Shown here: in pieces, positions 15,545-24,953 of the stretch | Position numbering within the stretch: the stretch's first letter is position 1 | Layout of the letters: each line of letters starts with the position of its first letter | Notes under the pieces: generated by a model | What the model was told of the DNA's origin: nothing | Databases searched by the model: none | Seen by the model: only the letters and a program-made list of their open reading frames with translations | Translations under genes and position numbers: made by a program | Assembly: GCA_963848375.1 (NCBI GenBank) | Contig: CAWKDK010000005.1 | Location: 120,492-184,491 of the forward strand | DNA length: 64,000 nucleotides | Direction of reading: 5' to 3' | DNA from: JAJPJE01 sp963848375 | GTDB taxonomy: Bacteria > Acidobacteriota > Terriglobia > Terriglobales > Acidobacteriaceae

Positions 15545-16603
15545 ATGCACTCGAATTTGGGCAGCAGCCCAGCGAACGATGGGCGAGCGATTCTGGCCCA
15601 AGCGCCATGTCGCGTCGATCTGGCTGGCAGCACCCTTGATCTCTGGCCTCTCTATCTTTTCCACCCTGGCGCGGTTACCGTAAATTTTGCGGTGCCGATC
15701 ATGACGACTTGCAAGATCACACCGCAACCGGGTAAAGCAATTCATCTGCGCTCGATCGATCACAAACGGGAAGAGCGATTCAGTGATCTGCAAGCTCTGT
15801 TCAAGGCGAGAAAGTATAAGCATGGCCTGGCGCTGCAATTGATCAAGCATTTCCGGCCAGAAGGCGGCTTCTTGCTGGAGACGAATTCCGAGTCGCCGGC
15901 AGGGGCAGGCATTGCGGCATCGTCGGCGTTGATGATCGCTACGGCGGCAGCGCTGGCAAAGCTAACGGGAAAGAAACTCTCGCTGGAACAGATGCGGGTG
16001 CTGGCACAGAACGTTGAAGCGCAATTGATCAAGGTGCCGACAGGGTGCCAGGATTATTATCCGGCGCTGTATGGGGGCGTGAGCGCGATCCATCTGACGA
16101 TGGAGGGAATTCAGCGTGAAGCTTTGCCGGTTCCGCAGGAAATGATCGATTCTCAATTTCTGTTGGTGTACACGGGTATGCCACGGCATTCAGGGATCAA
16201 TAACTGGGAAGTATTCAAGTCGCACATTGCCGGTGATAAGAAGGTCGTGAAGAACTTCGCGCACATCTCGGCGATTTCAAGCGCGATGCATAAGGCATTC
16301 CTGAAACTCGACTGGGACGAGGTTGCGCGGCTGATTCGCGAAGACTGGAAATTGCGCCGCAGCAATTACGAAAAAATATCCACTCCGCTAATCGACAAAC
16401 TGATTGCCGTGGCAGCCAAGAGTGGCGGCCGAGCGGCGAAGGTTTGTGGTGCGGGTGGCGGCGGCTGCGTGATCTTCATGGTGAAGGCGGGAGCGCGGGA
16501 GCGGGTCGTCGAGGCACTCCGCATGAACGGCGGGCAGGTGCTTCCGTCGACTCTTTGTGCGCAGGGACTGGTTGTTTCCGCGGCGCGTGCCGCTGGTGCG
16601 TAG
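15545..16603 (+). CDS. GHMP-family sugar kinase
   Basis: A 352-residue cytoplasmic kinase. CRVDLAGSTLDLWP near residue 22 matches the substrate-binding N-terminal motif of sugar GHMP kinases. SPAGAGIAASSALM at residues 117-130 is the ATP-binding loop. VPTGCQDYYPALYGG near residue 160 carries the catalytic-type Asp, and VCGAGGGGCVIFM is the C-terminal glycine motif. It resembles heptose-7-phosphate kinases (HddA) and related galactokinase-like enzymes; the sugar is not fixed. The CPBP protease gene starts 15 bases downstream, so they may be co-transcribed. No heptose or galactose pathway genes adjoin it. Confidence 0.85.
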   Translation: MHSNLGSSPANDGRAILAQAPCRVDLAGSTLDLWPLYLFHPGAVTVNFAVPIMTTCKITPQPGKAIHLRSIDHKREERFSDLQALFKARKYKHGLALQLIKHFRPEGGFLLETNSESPAGAGIAASSALMIATAAALAKLTGKKLSLEQMRVLAQNVEAQLIKVPTGCQDYYPALYGGVSAIHLTMEGIQREALPVPQEMIDSQFLLVYTGMPRHSGINNWEVFKSHIAGDKKVVKNFAHISAISSAMHKAFLKLDWDEVARLIREDWKLRRSNYEKISTPLIDKLIAVAAKSGGRAAKVCGAGGGGCVIFMVKAGARERVVEALRMNGGQVLPSTLCAQGLVVSAARAAGA

Positions 16604-16618
16604 AAGAGCAGAAAGCTC

Positions 16619-17569
16619 ATGGACCTGTTTTGGGGGGAAGATGGCCGGCTCCGGAGCGGGTGGCGGTTCGGGCTCTCGGTATTCTTTTTCTTCGTCGTCA
16701 ACAGCTTCGCGGTAGATATTGCGAACGCCTGGGCCGGACCCAGCGACCGCAAGTTCGAGCTTCTGTACCGTCCCCTGCTGATGCTTTTTCTGCTTGCGGC
16801 CTTCAGCGTTTTACTCAAGACAGTAGACAGAGTTGATGGTAATCCGCTACCAGCGATGGGATTGGTTCGTCGCTATTTCCTTCCTGACGCGCTGATTGGT
16901 TTCATCGGAGGCGCAGTGATGGTGGGTTTGGCAGTCCTGCCAATCGCTATCGGATATCACCTTGGATTCCATGTTGTACTCAGCCGGCATTCTCTCAAGT
17001 TAGCGTGTGTAGTTTTGTTCATTCTCGCGACAGGAGCAATGGCCGAAGAAGTGGCGTTCCGAGGTTATCCGTTTCAGCGTCTGGTAGAGGCAATGGGCGG
17101 CACTGCGGCGATTGTTTTCTCTTCAGTACTGTTCGGCGCGGTTCATCTTCGAAACCCGCACGCTTCGGTATTCAGCCTGATCAACACGATTGTGATCGGT
17201 GTGCTGCTGGCTGTCGCGTACCTTCGAACTCAAGCTCTATGGCTGCCCTGGGGATTGCACTTTGGCTGGAATCTGACGCTGGGATTCATTTTCGGTCTTC
17301 CGGTCAGCGGTATTCCCCAGTTCGCGGTTGTGGTGCGGGGAACTGCCGACGGCCCGGGATGGCTGACAGGCGGAGCGTATGGCATTGAAGGCGGAGCGGC
17401 TGGAACCCTGGGCGTCGTAGCCGGGTTATGTTTGTTAGTGATAGGGCTGAAAAGCCGTCCTAAGATCGTGGTTCAAGGTTTGGAGAAGGAAAAGACCCTA
17501 ACCGGTTCCGATTCCGAAGGCATCCAACTGAGCCAAGGAAGCGGCACGCCAGGGCGGGTTGATCCCTAG
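16619..17569 (+). CDS. CPBP-family intramembrane metalloprotease
   Basis: A 316-residue polytopic protein with about seven or eight hydrophobic segments. The three CPBP motifs are intact: EEVAFRGYPFQR (two Glu and Arg), FGAVHLRNP, and HFGWNLTLG. These align the metal-binding residues of the CAAX-protease/bacteriocin-processing family. ATG 16619 follows the GHMP kinase by 15 bases. The C-terminal 40 residues are polar and probably cytoplasmic. Bacterial members take part in peptide maturation or immunity, but the substrate here is unknown. It is a different subtype from the shorter CPBP protein at 1295. Confidence 0.9.
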   Translation: MDLFWGEDGRLRSGWRFGLSVFFFFVVNSFAVDIANAWAGPSDRKFELLYRPLLMLFLLAAFSVLLKTVDRVDGNPLPAMGLVRRYFLPDALIGFIGGAVMVGLAVLPIAIGYHLGFHVVLSRHSLKLACVVLFILATGAMAEEVAFRGYPFQRLVEAMGGTAAIVFSSVLFGAVHLRNPHASVFSLINTIVIGVLLAVAYLRTQALWLPWGLHFGWNLTLGFIFGLPVSGIPQFAVVVRGTADGPGWLTGGAYGIEGGAAGTLGVVAGLCLLVIGLKSRPKIVVQGLEKEKTLTGSDSEGIQLSQGSGTPGRVDP

Positions 17570-17585
17570 CGGACCGATTTGGACG

Positions 17586-17591
17586 TATAAT
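17586..17591 (+). promoter_or_regulatory. Consensus -10 box before the secreted unknown protein
   Basis: TATAAT at 17586-17591 sits 23 bases before ATG 17615 and after the stop of the upstream gene. The nearest -35-like TTGATC (17559-17564) is 21 bases away, so the promoter is only tentative. Confidence 0.4.
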
Positions 17592-17614
17592 CGCCCCAGC
17601 AGCCGAGAATAGTC

Positions 17615-18865
17615 ATGACCCACCGGCGTTCGTTCGCTCTCGTAGTTGCCACACTAGCCTTCCTTCTGCTGTTGCCGTGTGCGCTCGGCGACGATGCTCA
17701 ATCAAGCAAACCTGCGCCGACAGCAGCGAGCGAAAAGCTGACGCCCCAAGGGCGAATGCTGATCATTCGTGGACTGCAATCGGAGCTGTGCTATGCCCGG
17801 CGTCCTTTTCCGATGGGAAAGGCTGGCGTGACACTTAAGAACGGCGCAGTCGCGGACGAGTCGAAATTGTCGACGGCGGTGGCGGCGTATGGTCCGGCTT
17901 TGAAGCCCGGAGACCAGGCGCGAATCACGCAGATTATCTTCAAACAGAAGAGCATCCTGTTCGAAATCAACGGTGGCCCGGAGCGCAAGAAGAAGTGGTA
18001 TGAACACGTCGAGATCGACGCTATGGGCGGTGGATATAGCCCGGGGCAGAATCAGCAGTCGACTGAGAACTTGAACATGCACGGAAGTTTCGTGCAGCTG
18101 TCGTTCGACAACTACGTTCCGAATCTCGATGGAGATCAGGTAAAGAAGATGCTGGACCCGGTGCTGGACTTCCATGCAAAGTCAGCGGCCGAGGCATACC
18201 TCGATACAGTTCCGCCGAAGGTGAAAGCGGCGATCAAGAATCACCAGATCCTGGTGGGCATGGATCACGACATGGTGATCGACGCGAAGGGGCGCCCGGG
18301 GCAAAAGATCAGGGAAAAGGATCCAGTTTCCGGAAACGAATTCGAAGAATGGATCTATGGCAATCCGCCGCAAGAAGTGCAGTTCGTGCGCTTCAACGGC
18401 GACGAAGTGGTTCGCCTGGAGGTTATGCAGGTGAACGGGCAGAAGCTGATTAAGACGGAGAGGGAGTTCGACGCGCCCAAGAAGCCGACAGTGGATGTGG
18501 CGCAGCAAGGGGGGCAGCCGCAGGTTGTGCCGGTGAACCGTCCATCCTTGCGCAGGCCCGGTGAGGAAGGGCCTGATGACAATGGCAATACGCCGACTTC
18601 ATCGCGAACTTCACCCGCTCCAGGACAGATACCGGTAGGTGCTCCGGGTGGTCCGGCTGACCCGAACAGCGGAGGGTCGCGTCCTTCACCAAATCCGGGT
18701 GGGCCGGGGGTAGATATGCCGCCAACGCAAGGACCGCAGACGCAAGGGCCGCAGCAGCAACCAACTCAATTGCCCATTCCAACGACGACACGCACTACGA
18801 TACCGGATACGAATGGTCCACCGGATACGACTGGTCCGAATACTGGCAGCACCGGGCCCAACTAG
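17615..18865 (+). CDS. Secreted protein of unknown function with Pro/Gly/Thr-rich tail
   Basis: I do not recognise this 416-residue protein. It has a signal peptide (ALVVATLAFLLLLPCALGDD), a folded region of about residues 40-290, and a low-complexity tail (about 300-416) dominated by Pro, Gly, Thr, Gln and Asn, including repeats of TQGPQ and PDTTGP. The folded part contains NHQILVGMDHDMVIDAKGRP and EEWIYGNPPQEVQFVRFNGD, where the IYG...VRF segment recalls SmpA/BamE-like small envelope folds, though this is weak. It probably resides in the periplasm or on the surface. A TATAAT precedes it and nadE follows after 50 bases. Confidence 0.6.
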   Translation: MTHRRSFALVVATLAFLLLLPCALGDDAQSSKPAPTAASEKLTPQGRMLIIRGLQSELCYARRPFPMGKAGVTLKNGAVADESKLSTAVAAYGPALKPGDQARITQIIFKQKSILFEINGGPERKKKWYEHVEIDAMGGGYSPGQNQQSTENLNMHGSFVQLSFDNYVPNLDGDQVKKMLDPVLDFHAKSAAEAYLDTVPPKVKAAIKNHQILVGMDHDMVIDAKGRPGQKIREKDPVSGNEFEEWIYGNPPQEVQFVRFNGDEVVRLEVMQVNGQKLIKTEREFDAPKKPTVDVAQQGGQPQVVPVNRPSLRRPGEEGPDDNGNTPTSSRTSPAPGQIPVGAPGGPADPNSGGSRPSPNPGGPGVDMPPTQGPQTQGPQQQPTQLPIPTTTRTTIPDTNGPPDTTGPNTGSTGPN

Positions 18866-18915
18866 CGCGACGATGAAATTTGGCGAGTTCGAGCGGTGGC
18901 CTTTACACTTGATGT

Positions 18916-20556
18916 GTGAAGATTGCGCTCGGCCAGATCAATACCACCATCGGCGACTTCCAACGGAACACGGACAAAATCATTGAATACTCGCGGCGAG
19001 CGCATTCGAGCGGAGCCGAATTAATCCTCTTTCCCGAACTCAGCGTGTGTGGGTACCCGCCCAGGGACCTGGTTGAGCGGCCTTCCTTTGTCGAAAAAAA
19101 CCTGAAAGCCTTGGAACGAATTCAGAAGGAGACATCCGGAATAACCGTGGTATGCGGTTTGGTGACTCCGGCTAAAGCGGAGACGGGCAAGTCGGTCCTG
19201 AATTCGGCGGCGGTGATCCGGGATGGAGAGGTAGAGCTGCTGCAATCGAAAGTGCTGCTCCCGACCTACGATGTTTTCGACGAGTCGCGGAATTTTGCAG
19301 CGGCCGCAGAGCAGCGCCTATTCCAGTTCGACGGAAAGCCGGTGGCACTCACCATCTGCGAGGACGCCTGGAACGATAAGAACTTCTGGCGCAAACGGCT
19401 GTATCCCCTGGACCCAGTTGAAAAGCTCCTGCACGATGGCGGCAAATTGCTGCTGAATATCTCGGCGTCGCCGTTTTACGTGGGCAAGCCGAAATTGCGG
19501 GAAGAGATGTTGGCGGCACTGGCGCGCAGACACGGTGTGCCGGTTGCGATGGTGAACCTGGTGGGCGGGAACGATAGCTTAATCTTCGATGGTTCGAGCG
19601 TGGTAATCGCGGCGGACGGATCGGTCGTTGCAAGAGGGAAGTCGTTCGAGGAAGATTTGTTTTGCTTCGATACGGAGACATTGCGCGGCGACGTGCATGA
19701 GCAAGTCAGCGGAGAAGAAGCGAGCGCCTTCGCGGCACTCGTATTGGGAACTCGCGACTACGTGAAGAAGTGCGGGTTTCAGAGAGTCCTGGTTGGGCTG
19801 AGCGGCGGCATCGATTCAGCGTTGACGGCATGCATCGCAGCGGAAGCGCTGGGAAAAGAAAACGTGATCGGCGTGGGAATGCCCAGCCCGTATTCTTCCC
19901 GCGGGAGTATCGATGATGCGAAGGCGCTGGCGAATAACCTGGGAATTCAGTTTGAGTTGATACGTATCACGGATATTTTTGATTCGTACCTGAATACGCT
20001 GCGGCCGGTATTCGCCGGGCGCGAAGAGGACGTAACAGAAGAGAATATTCAGTCGCGCATACGCGGGGCACTGTTGATGGCCCTATCCAACAAACTGGGT
20101 GCGATGGTGCTGAGCACCGGGAACAAGTCGGAATTGGCGGTCGGATACTGCACTCTTTACGGGGACATGGTCGGAGGTTTGGCGGTGATATCCGATGTGC
20201 CGAAGACCATGGTGTACCGGCTGGCGGATTATGTGAACTCGCAAAGAACGCTGATTCCCAGGTCAACAATCGAGAAGGCTCCTTCCGCGGAGCTTCGTCC
20301 GAATCAGAAAGATCTGGATAGTTTGCCACCGTATGATGTGCTGGATGCCATTCTGGCTGCGTACATCGAGGGGAACGAATCAGCTGAGCAGATCGCCAAC
20401 GAGCACAACTACGATTTCCAACTGGTCAAGAATGTTATGCGGATGGTGGATCGGGCGGAATACAAGCGGCAGCAAGCAGCAGTGGGTTTGAAGATATCCG
20501 AAAAAGCATTTGGCGTTGGACGGCGATTGCCGATTGCGGCGAAGTCTGAAGTCTGA
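18916..20556 (+). CDS. nadE: Glutamine-dependent NAD+ synthase
   Basis: The 546-residue enzyme makes NAD+ from nicotinate adenine dinucleotide, ATP and glutamine, the last step of NAD biosynthesis. The N-terminal nitrilase-type glutaminase domain has the E-K-C triad: E41 (LFPELSVCGYPP), K112 (QSKVLLPTYDVFDE) and C148 (LTICEDAW). The C-terminal synthetase domain has the ATP pyrophosphatase loop VGLSGGIDSALT and TGNKSELAVGYCTLYGD. The start is GTG 18916; MKIALGQINTTIGDF is the standard N-terminus. The DsbA-like gene follows after 26 bases. Confidence 0.97.
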   Translation: MKIALGQINTTIGDFQRNTDKIIEYSRRAHSSGAELILFPELSVCGYPPRDLVERPSFVEKNLKALERIQKETSGITVVCGLVTPAKAETGKSVLNSAAVIRDGEVELLQSKVLLPTYDVFDESRNFAAAAEQRLFQFDGKPVALTICEDAWNDKNFWRKRLYPLDPVEKLLHDGGKLLLNISASPFYVGKPKLREEMLAALARRHGVPVAMVNLVGGNDSLIFDGSSVVIAADGSVVARGKSFEEDLFCFDTETLRGDVHEQVSGEEASAFAALVLGTRDYVKKCGFQRVLVGLSGGIDSALTACIAAEALGKENVIGVGMPSPYSSRGSIDDAKALANNLGIQFELIRITDIFDSYLNTLRPVFAGREEDVTEENIQSRIRGALLMALSNKLGAMVLSTGNKSELAVGYCTLYGDMVGGLAVISDVPKTMVYRLADYVNSQRTLIPRSTIEKAPSAELRPNQKDLDSLPPYDVLDAILAAYIEGNESAEQIANEHNYDFQLVKNVMRMVDRAEYKRQQAAVGLKISEKAFGVGRRLPIAAKSEV

Positions 20557-20582
20557 AATCTGAAGCGCAAGAAAAGGGGAAC

Positions 20583-21491
20583 ATGCGTAAGTTTCTGCTG
20601 GCGATATTGGCGTTAATGCTCTGCGGGATGGTTTGGGCGCAGGCGACAAAGAGCGCGTCGAGCGATGCGAAGAGTGCGACCACAGCGGCGGGAAACCGGC
20701 CGAGCCGAGAAGTGGTCGATTCGTTTCTGCGTCACACCTTTGGTTACGATCCCAACATCAAGTGGGAAGTCGCCGACATCAAACCTGGGGAGGATCCGGC
20801 AATCTCGGTGGTCACGATCGTTTTGAGAACGCCTCAGGGTGCGCAGGAGATGAAGCTGTTCGTTACGCCGGATCAGCGATACGCGATTGCTGGAGACATG
20901 CTTCCGTTCGGCCCGAATCCGTATGCAAAAGTGGCAAGTGAACTGAAGGCGAGGCTGACCGGGCCGTCACGTGGTCCGGCAGATGCGAAGGTCACGATCG
21001 TGGAGTTTGGCGATCTGCAATGTCCGGCATGCAAGGCAGCACAGCCGACCATCGACAAGCTACTGGGTGATGTTCCGCAAGCGCGCCTGGTGTTCCAGCA
21101 GTTTCCGCTGGTGACACTGCATAAGTGGGCTTTTGCCGCTGCGAAATATGGCGAGTGCACGAGAGAGCAGAAGGCAGATGCGTTCTGGACATTTCAGTCG
21201 CTCGTTTATGAGAACCAGGCCTCCATGGAATCGCTCGATGAGGATCAGGCGATTCCGAAGCTGAAGGAGTATGCAGTGCAGGCTGGAGCGGATGCAACGA
21301 AGTTGGACGCATGCGTTGCAGATGCGGGAACCGCAGCGAAGATTTATAAGTCGATGGAACTGGGCAAATCGGTCGACGTGACCTCAACACCGACGCTATT
21401 CATCAATGGGCGAAAAGTGGGAAACGTCGCAGGAATGCCGTATGAGGTCCTGAAAGAGCTGACGGAGTTCCAGGCACAACAAGAGCCGTAA
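20583..21491 (+). CDS. Exported DsbA-like thioredoxin-fold protein
   Basis: A 302-residue protein with a signal peptide (FLLAILALMLCGMVWAQ), an N-terminal region of about 100 residues (40-125) and a C-terminal Thioredoxin_4/DsbA domain. The active site is C147-P-A-C150 (FGDLQCPACKAAQP) and the cis-Pro loop is STPTLFING. It probably catalyses disulfide formation or isomerisation in the periplasm. The N-terminal region recalls those of thioredoxin-fold proteins in Acidobacteria and is not a known dimerisation domain. The gene ends two bases before the convergent secretin gene, with no terminator visible. Confidence 0.9.
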   Translation: MRKFLLAILALMLCGMVWAQATKSASSDAKSATTAAGNRPSREVVDSFLRHTFGYDPNIKWEVADIKPGEDPAISVVTIVLRTPQGAQEMKLFVTPDQRYAIAGDMLPFGPNPYAKVASELKARLTGPSRGPADAKVTIVEFGDLQCPACKAAQPTIDKLLGDVPQARLVFQQFPLVTLHKWAFAAAKYGECTREQKADAFWTFQSLVYENQASMESLDEDQAIPKLKEYAVQAGADATKLDACVADAGTAAKIYKSMELGKSVDVTSTPTLFINGRKVGNVAGMPYEVLKELTEFQAQQEP

Positions 21492-21493
21492 CG

Positions 21494-23344
21494 CTATTGA
21501 CCGGCAGCGCGGGGCGCGAGCCAGATCTCATTATTACTGCGAGACGGGGTACTCAAAACATAGGGCGTGACGACGATCAGCAGGTCGTCATCCTGCTCGT
21601 CTTTTTCGGTGGTGGAGGCCGCGTAGCTGATGCCGGGCACACTGGACAAGCCAGGGATTCCGGTCAGCGTGTGGACTTCTTGCTTCGAGATGAATCCTGC
21701 CACGAGCCCGGTTTCTCCCTCCCCTAAAGTCAGATTGCCCGAGTATTCGCGATTGGCAATTACCGGAACGCCATTAAAACTCTGCGAAGTAAGCGTCCGA
21801 ATCTGAAGCTCAAATTTCAAACTTACGGACGAGTCGTCCTGAATCTGGGGAGTTGCTTTGAGCGAAATGCCCAAATCCTCATAGCTGAATGAAGGGAATG
21901 GCGCGACATAACTCTTGTTGGCGATGGCTTGAGTGATCGCCGTGCTGGCGAAAATAGGAGAATAGCTGGCATTCAGAATCGGGTAGCGACTGCCAATGCG
22001 CATGGTAGTGGGCAGCGATTGAGCGGCCCGCAGGCTGACGTGATCGAGTTCGCGGATGTCAGATTGCTTGAGAGAAAAACTGGCGGTGGCCGGGGGAATT
22101 GGCACCGCGAATAGAGTCTTGCCGCCGCCAAACGTCGCGAACGGAGTACTCAAAAGCTGAGAGAGGCTTGAGTTCTGCGCTTGCGCCAGAAGCGCGGAGA
22201 TTGCCGTAGAATTGCCCTGATTAATGCCGCCACTGGAGATCAGCTGGTTGATGAGGGTCTGAAGATTCGTTCCGCTTCCTAATGCAGCGAGAGCGGCTGC
22301 GCCGACGTTGATTGCCTGGAATTGCAGAGGCCAATTAATTCCGATCGCTCGTGCGAAAGTGCGGCTCACATCGAACACTTGCACGTCCAGCATGACCTGC
22401 GGGCGCTTCATATCGAAAGAATCAAGGAAGCGAGTGGCTGCGGCGACTGCGTTGTTTTCACCACGTACGGTAATGGTCCCGCTGCCCTGTTGCGAGACGA
22501 TGAACTTGATGTTGAAGATGGTGCGGAGCGTATTCACCATGTCCTGAAGCTCCTGCTGCGAGGTCGCGTCGGACAGGTAGAACGTGCGCATAGTCATCTG
22601 GTCGAAGCTGCGGTGCTGCTCAGGCGCGTCTTGCAGGACGATGATTTGATCTGGAGAAAAAGCGACCCAGAAAGTCTTGGTAGCGTCACCGAGAGCCCGC
22701 ATAGCGGAGAAGAAATCGGCGTCGTCGAGATCAAAGCGAACAGGCTTGGACTGGACCGAATCGTCGAAGGTGACCTTCACACCGAATTTTTGAACGACTT
22801 GTTCAATGACGTCGCGAGTGGTTCCGCGAAGGTGGAAGTCAATACGACCCGGCGAGGGCGAGAGGACGATCGGCCTGGACTCGTCGGTGAACGTAATGTT
22901 CGCGAACGAGGAACGCGGAATGCGAGGCTGCGATTCGCGAAGTTGCTGAACGGCAACCCTGCTCTCGGGGTCGAGTTCGAGAGCGGAGCGGTACTCGTTG
23001 GCGGCTTCCTCGCGCTTTCCGGAAGCGAGCAGCGTGTTCCCACGACGGACGTGCTGGGTGACCAATGCCTGGCGCAGGACCTCGGCTTTGGTAGCGTAGG
23101 TCGCGTCGCGCGGAACCAAGTGGTTGGCCTCGCGGGCAGCGACTAAAGCCTCTTCCAGTTTTCCTTTGCGCTCAAGTTCCTGAGCTTTCTTGTACTGTTC
23201 GCGAGCCTGTTTCTGGTCGGCCTTCGAGACCTCCGCCGGACAGTTCGCATCGACACATTTCGGGGGCGCGGACTCCTGGGAGAAGCAGATCAAGGAGAAC
23301 GACAACAACAACGTGCTGAGTACGGCAGCCCGCATCAGAGTCAT
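21494..23344 (-). CDS. Secretin (type II/III secretion or pilus type) with N-terminal repeats
   Basis: A 616-residue outer-membrane protein. Domains in order: signal peptide (about 1-22), TPR-like helices (about 40-135), an STN-type domain (about 165-235, IDFHLRGTTRDVIEQVVQKF), a NolW-like ring-building domain (about 255-315), and a C-terminal secretin beta-barrel domain (about 320-600) with the typical GEGETGLVAGFIS and IPGLSSVPGISY motifs. Secretins form large outer-membrane pores. No ATPase, pseudopilin or inner-membrane secretion gene is in the window, so it is an orphan here. ATG 23344 has an AGGAT upstream. It follows the HAD gene by 32 bases. Confidence 0.9.
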   Translation of the reverse strand: MTLMRAAVLSTLLLSFSLICFSQESAPPKCVDANCPAEVSKADQKQAREQYKKAQELERKGKLEEALVAAREANHLVPRDATYATKAEVLRQALVTQHVRRGNTLLASGKREEAANEYRSALELDPESRVAVQQLRESQPRIPRSSFANITFTDESRPIVLSPSPGRIDFHLRGTTRDVIEQVVQKFGVKVTFDDSVQSKPVRFDLDDADFFSAMRALGDATKTFWVAFSPDQIIVLQDAPEQHRSFDQMTMRTFYLSDATSQQELQDMVNTLRTIFNIKFIVSQQGSGTITVRGENNAVAAATRFLDSFDMKRPQVMLDVQVFDVSRTFARAIGINWPLQFQAINVGAAALAALGSGTNLQTLINQLISSGGINQGNSTAISALLAQAQNSSLSQLLSTPFATFGGGKTLFAVPIPPATASFSLKQSDIRELDHVSLRAAQSLPTTMRIGSRYPILNASYSPIFASTAITQAIANKSYVAPFPSFSYEDLGISLKATPQIQDDSSVSLKFELQIRTLTSQSFNGVPVIANREYSGNLTLGEGETGLVAGFISKQEVHTLTGIPGLSSVPGISYAASTTEKDEQDDDLLIVVTPYVLSTPSRSNNEIWLAPRAAGQ

Positions 23345-23376
23345 TCTATCCTGCTGGCCAGCTCTGAAGTCACTAT

Positions 23377-24081
23377 TCAGGCCTTTACCTGAGGAGTCGC
23401 TAAGAGGTCAGTGCAACAGGAAACGCAGAGATCGGGCTGAAGCGCTTTCAGTTCACCGTAGGGATAAATTCCGGTGGCTACGGAGATAATGGGCATTTCG
23501 GCTTGACGGGCAGCGGCGATGTCGGAGGGGGTGTCGCCAACTACGTGAATTTTGACTCTCGAACCGAGGCGTCTTTGGGCCTCCCTTTGCGCCGCTACGA
23601 AAATGTCTGTACGTAGCTCGTTCTGATCGCTAAATGAGCCAAAGCTAAAGTAGTGCTTTAAGTTTGTGGCGGCGAGTTTGGCCCACCCGATGCGCTCGAA
23701 ATTTCCAGTCACGATGCCGAGCAGTTTGCCCGAAGCACCCAGAGACTCGAGCAGTTCCGGGATGGAGGGACAAATGTCTGCACGAATCTCAGCGCTCTTG
23801 CTTTCAACTTCATCCGACATTTGCTGAACGATCAAAGGAAGCTTCTCTTCAAACGAGGCGTCGGAGATTCCCGCGCGACGAATGACAGCGCGGAGAATCC
23901 CAACGTCCGTATTCCCATGAACGGGCACTCCCTCGAGGCTTGCATCGATGCCGAAGATATTTTTGAGCACATTGCGGAAGGAGTAGTAGTGCACGCCGTC
24001 ACGTGTGTTGAGGAGGGTGCCATCGATGTCGAAGAGGTAGGCATCGGCGGCGCGCCAGTCGAAGTTGTTTGCGGGCTGCAT
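23377..24081 (-). CDS. HAD-superfamily phosphatase (phosphoglycolate-phosphatase-like)
   Basis: A 234-residue cytoplasmic protein with all HAD motifs: YLFDIDGTLLNT (I), IVTGNFERI (II), a Lys region, and VVGDTPSDIAAA (IV). An alpha-helical cap lies between motifs I and II. It resembles Gph-type phosphatases. It is transcribed with the YmdB-like, binding-protein, anmK and nagZ genes. MupP, the MurNAc-6-phosphate phosphatase of the Pseudomonas recycling route, is also a HAD phosphatase, so that role is conceivable but not shown by any residue here. Confidence 0.85.
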   Translation of the reverse strand: MQPANNFDWRAADAYLFDIDGTLLNTRDGVHYYSFRNVLKNIFGIDASLEGVPVHGNTDVGILRAVIRRAGISDASFEEKLPLIVQQMSDEVESKSAEIRADICPSIPELLESLGASGKLLGIVTGNFERIGWAKLAATNLKHYFSFGSFSDQNELRTDIFVAAQREAQRRLGSRVKIHVVGDTPSDIAAARQAEMPIISVATGIYPYGELKALQPDLCVSCCTDLLATPQVKA

Positions 24082-24114
24082 GATTCGGGAACTTAGATGC
24101 GCAATCGAGACACG

Positions 24115-24909
24115 TCAATTTTCGTAGATCATGATGCGCTCGACAGAGGATGCTTTGCCGGTGTTCTCATCGCATTCGATGACGACGCCGCAGAAGCGAG
24201 GATCGCCGGTCGCTGGTTCCCATCGCGCAGGGAGGTTGGTCAGAAAGCGCTGGATGACGAGTTCCTTCTGCACCCCAATGATGCTGTCGTAGGGGCCAGT
24301 CATGCCGACGTCAGTCTGGAAGGCGGTGCCTTTCGGAAGAACGCGAGTATCGGCGGTCGGAATGTGGGTATGAGTTCCGAGGACGGCGGTAACGCGTCCG
24401 TCGAGATACCAGCCCATGGCGACTTTTTCGGAAGTAGCTTCGGCGTGTACATCGACAAGAATGACTTTCGCAGTGATCTGCTGGAGCAACTGGTCGGCTA
24501 CGCGGAAGGGGTCATCGTTACTAGGAAGAAAGACGCGTCCTTGCAGATTCATGACTGCGTAGGGAATTCCGTCGCGCGTTTTGCCCTGATAGAAGCCGTG
24601 ACCAGGAGTGCCTTCAGGATAATTCGCAGGCCTGATCAGGCGTCGCGCAGGCTGGCCGTTGGTCGCCTGCTGCATGTATTCCATGATCTCGCGCTTGTCC
24701 CAGACATGATTGCCGGTGGTGATTACGCTGATCCCCTGCTCGAAGAGTTCTTCGGCGATCTGCGGAGTGATGCCAAATCCTCCGGCGGCATTTTCGCCAT
24801 TGGCAATGATGAGATCAATGTGATGTTGGTCGACAACTTCGTTCAGGTGCTGCTTAACCATGGTGCGGCCCGGCCTGCCAAAGATGTCGCCGATAAACAG
24901 AATGCGCAC
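24115..24909 (-). CDS. ymdB: YmdB-type metallophosphodiesterase (TIGR00282 family)
   Basis: The 264-residue protein begins MRILFIGDIFGRPGR and carries the dinuclear-metal motifs of the family: GDIFG, NGENAAGGFG, TTGNHVWD and GTHTHIPTAD. The family hydrolyses 2',3'-cyclic nucleotides, and YmdB of Bacillus influences biofilm and motility decisions. The GTG at 24909 is preferred to a start 15 bases upstream, because it gives the standard N-terminus and has GGGG about 5 bases before it. It lies 44 bases after the binding-protein gene and 33 bases before the HAD gene. Confidence 0.93.
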   Translation of the reverse strand: MRILFIGDIFGRPGRTMVKQHLNEVVDQHHIDLIIANGENAAGGFGITPQIAEELFEQGISVITTGNHVWDKREIMEYMQQATNGQPARRLIRPANYPEGTPGHGFYQGKTRDGIPYAVMNLQGRVFLPSNDDPFRVADQLLQQITAKVILVDVHAEATSEKVAMGWYLDGRVTAVLGTHTHIPTADTRVLPKGTAFQTDVGMTGPYDSIIGVQKELVIQRFLTNLPARWEPATGDPRFCGVVIECDENTGKASSVERIMIYEN

Positions 24910-24953
24910 GTACGCCCCTTGCAAAACTACGATGGTATCACGCGGTTAACGAG

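Noticed and set aside
22322..23146. A 274-residue plus-strand frame opposite the secretin
   Set aside because: Antisense to STN/NolW domains of the secretin; composition of a shadow frame.
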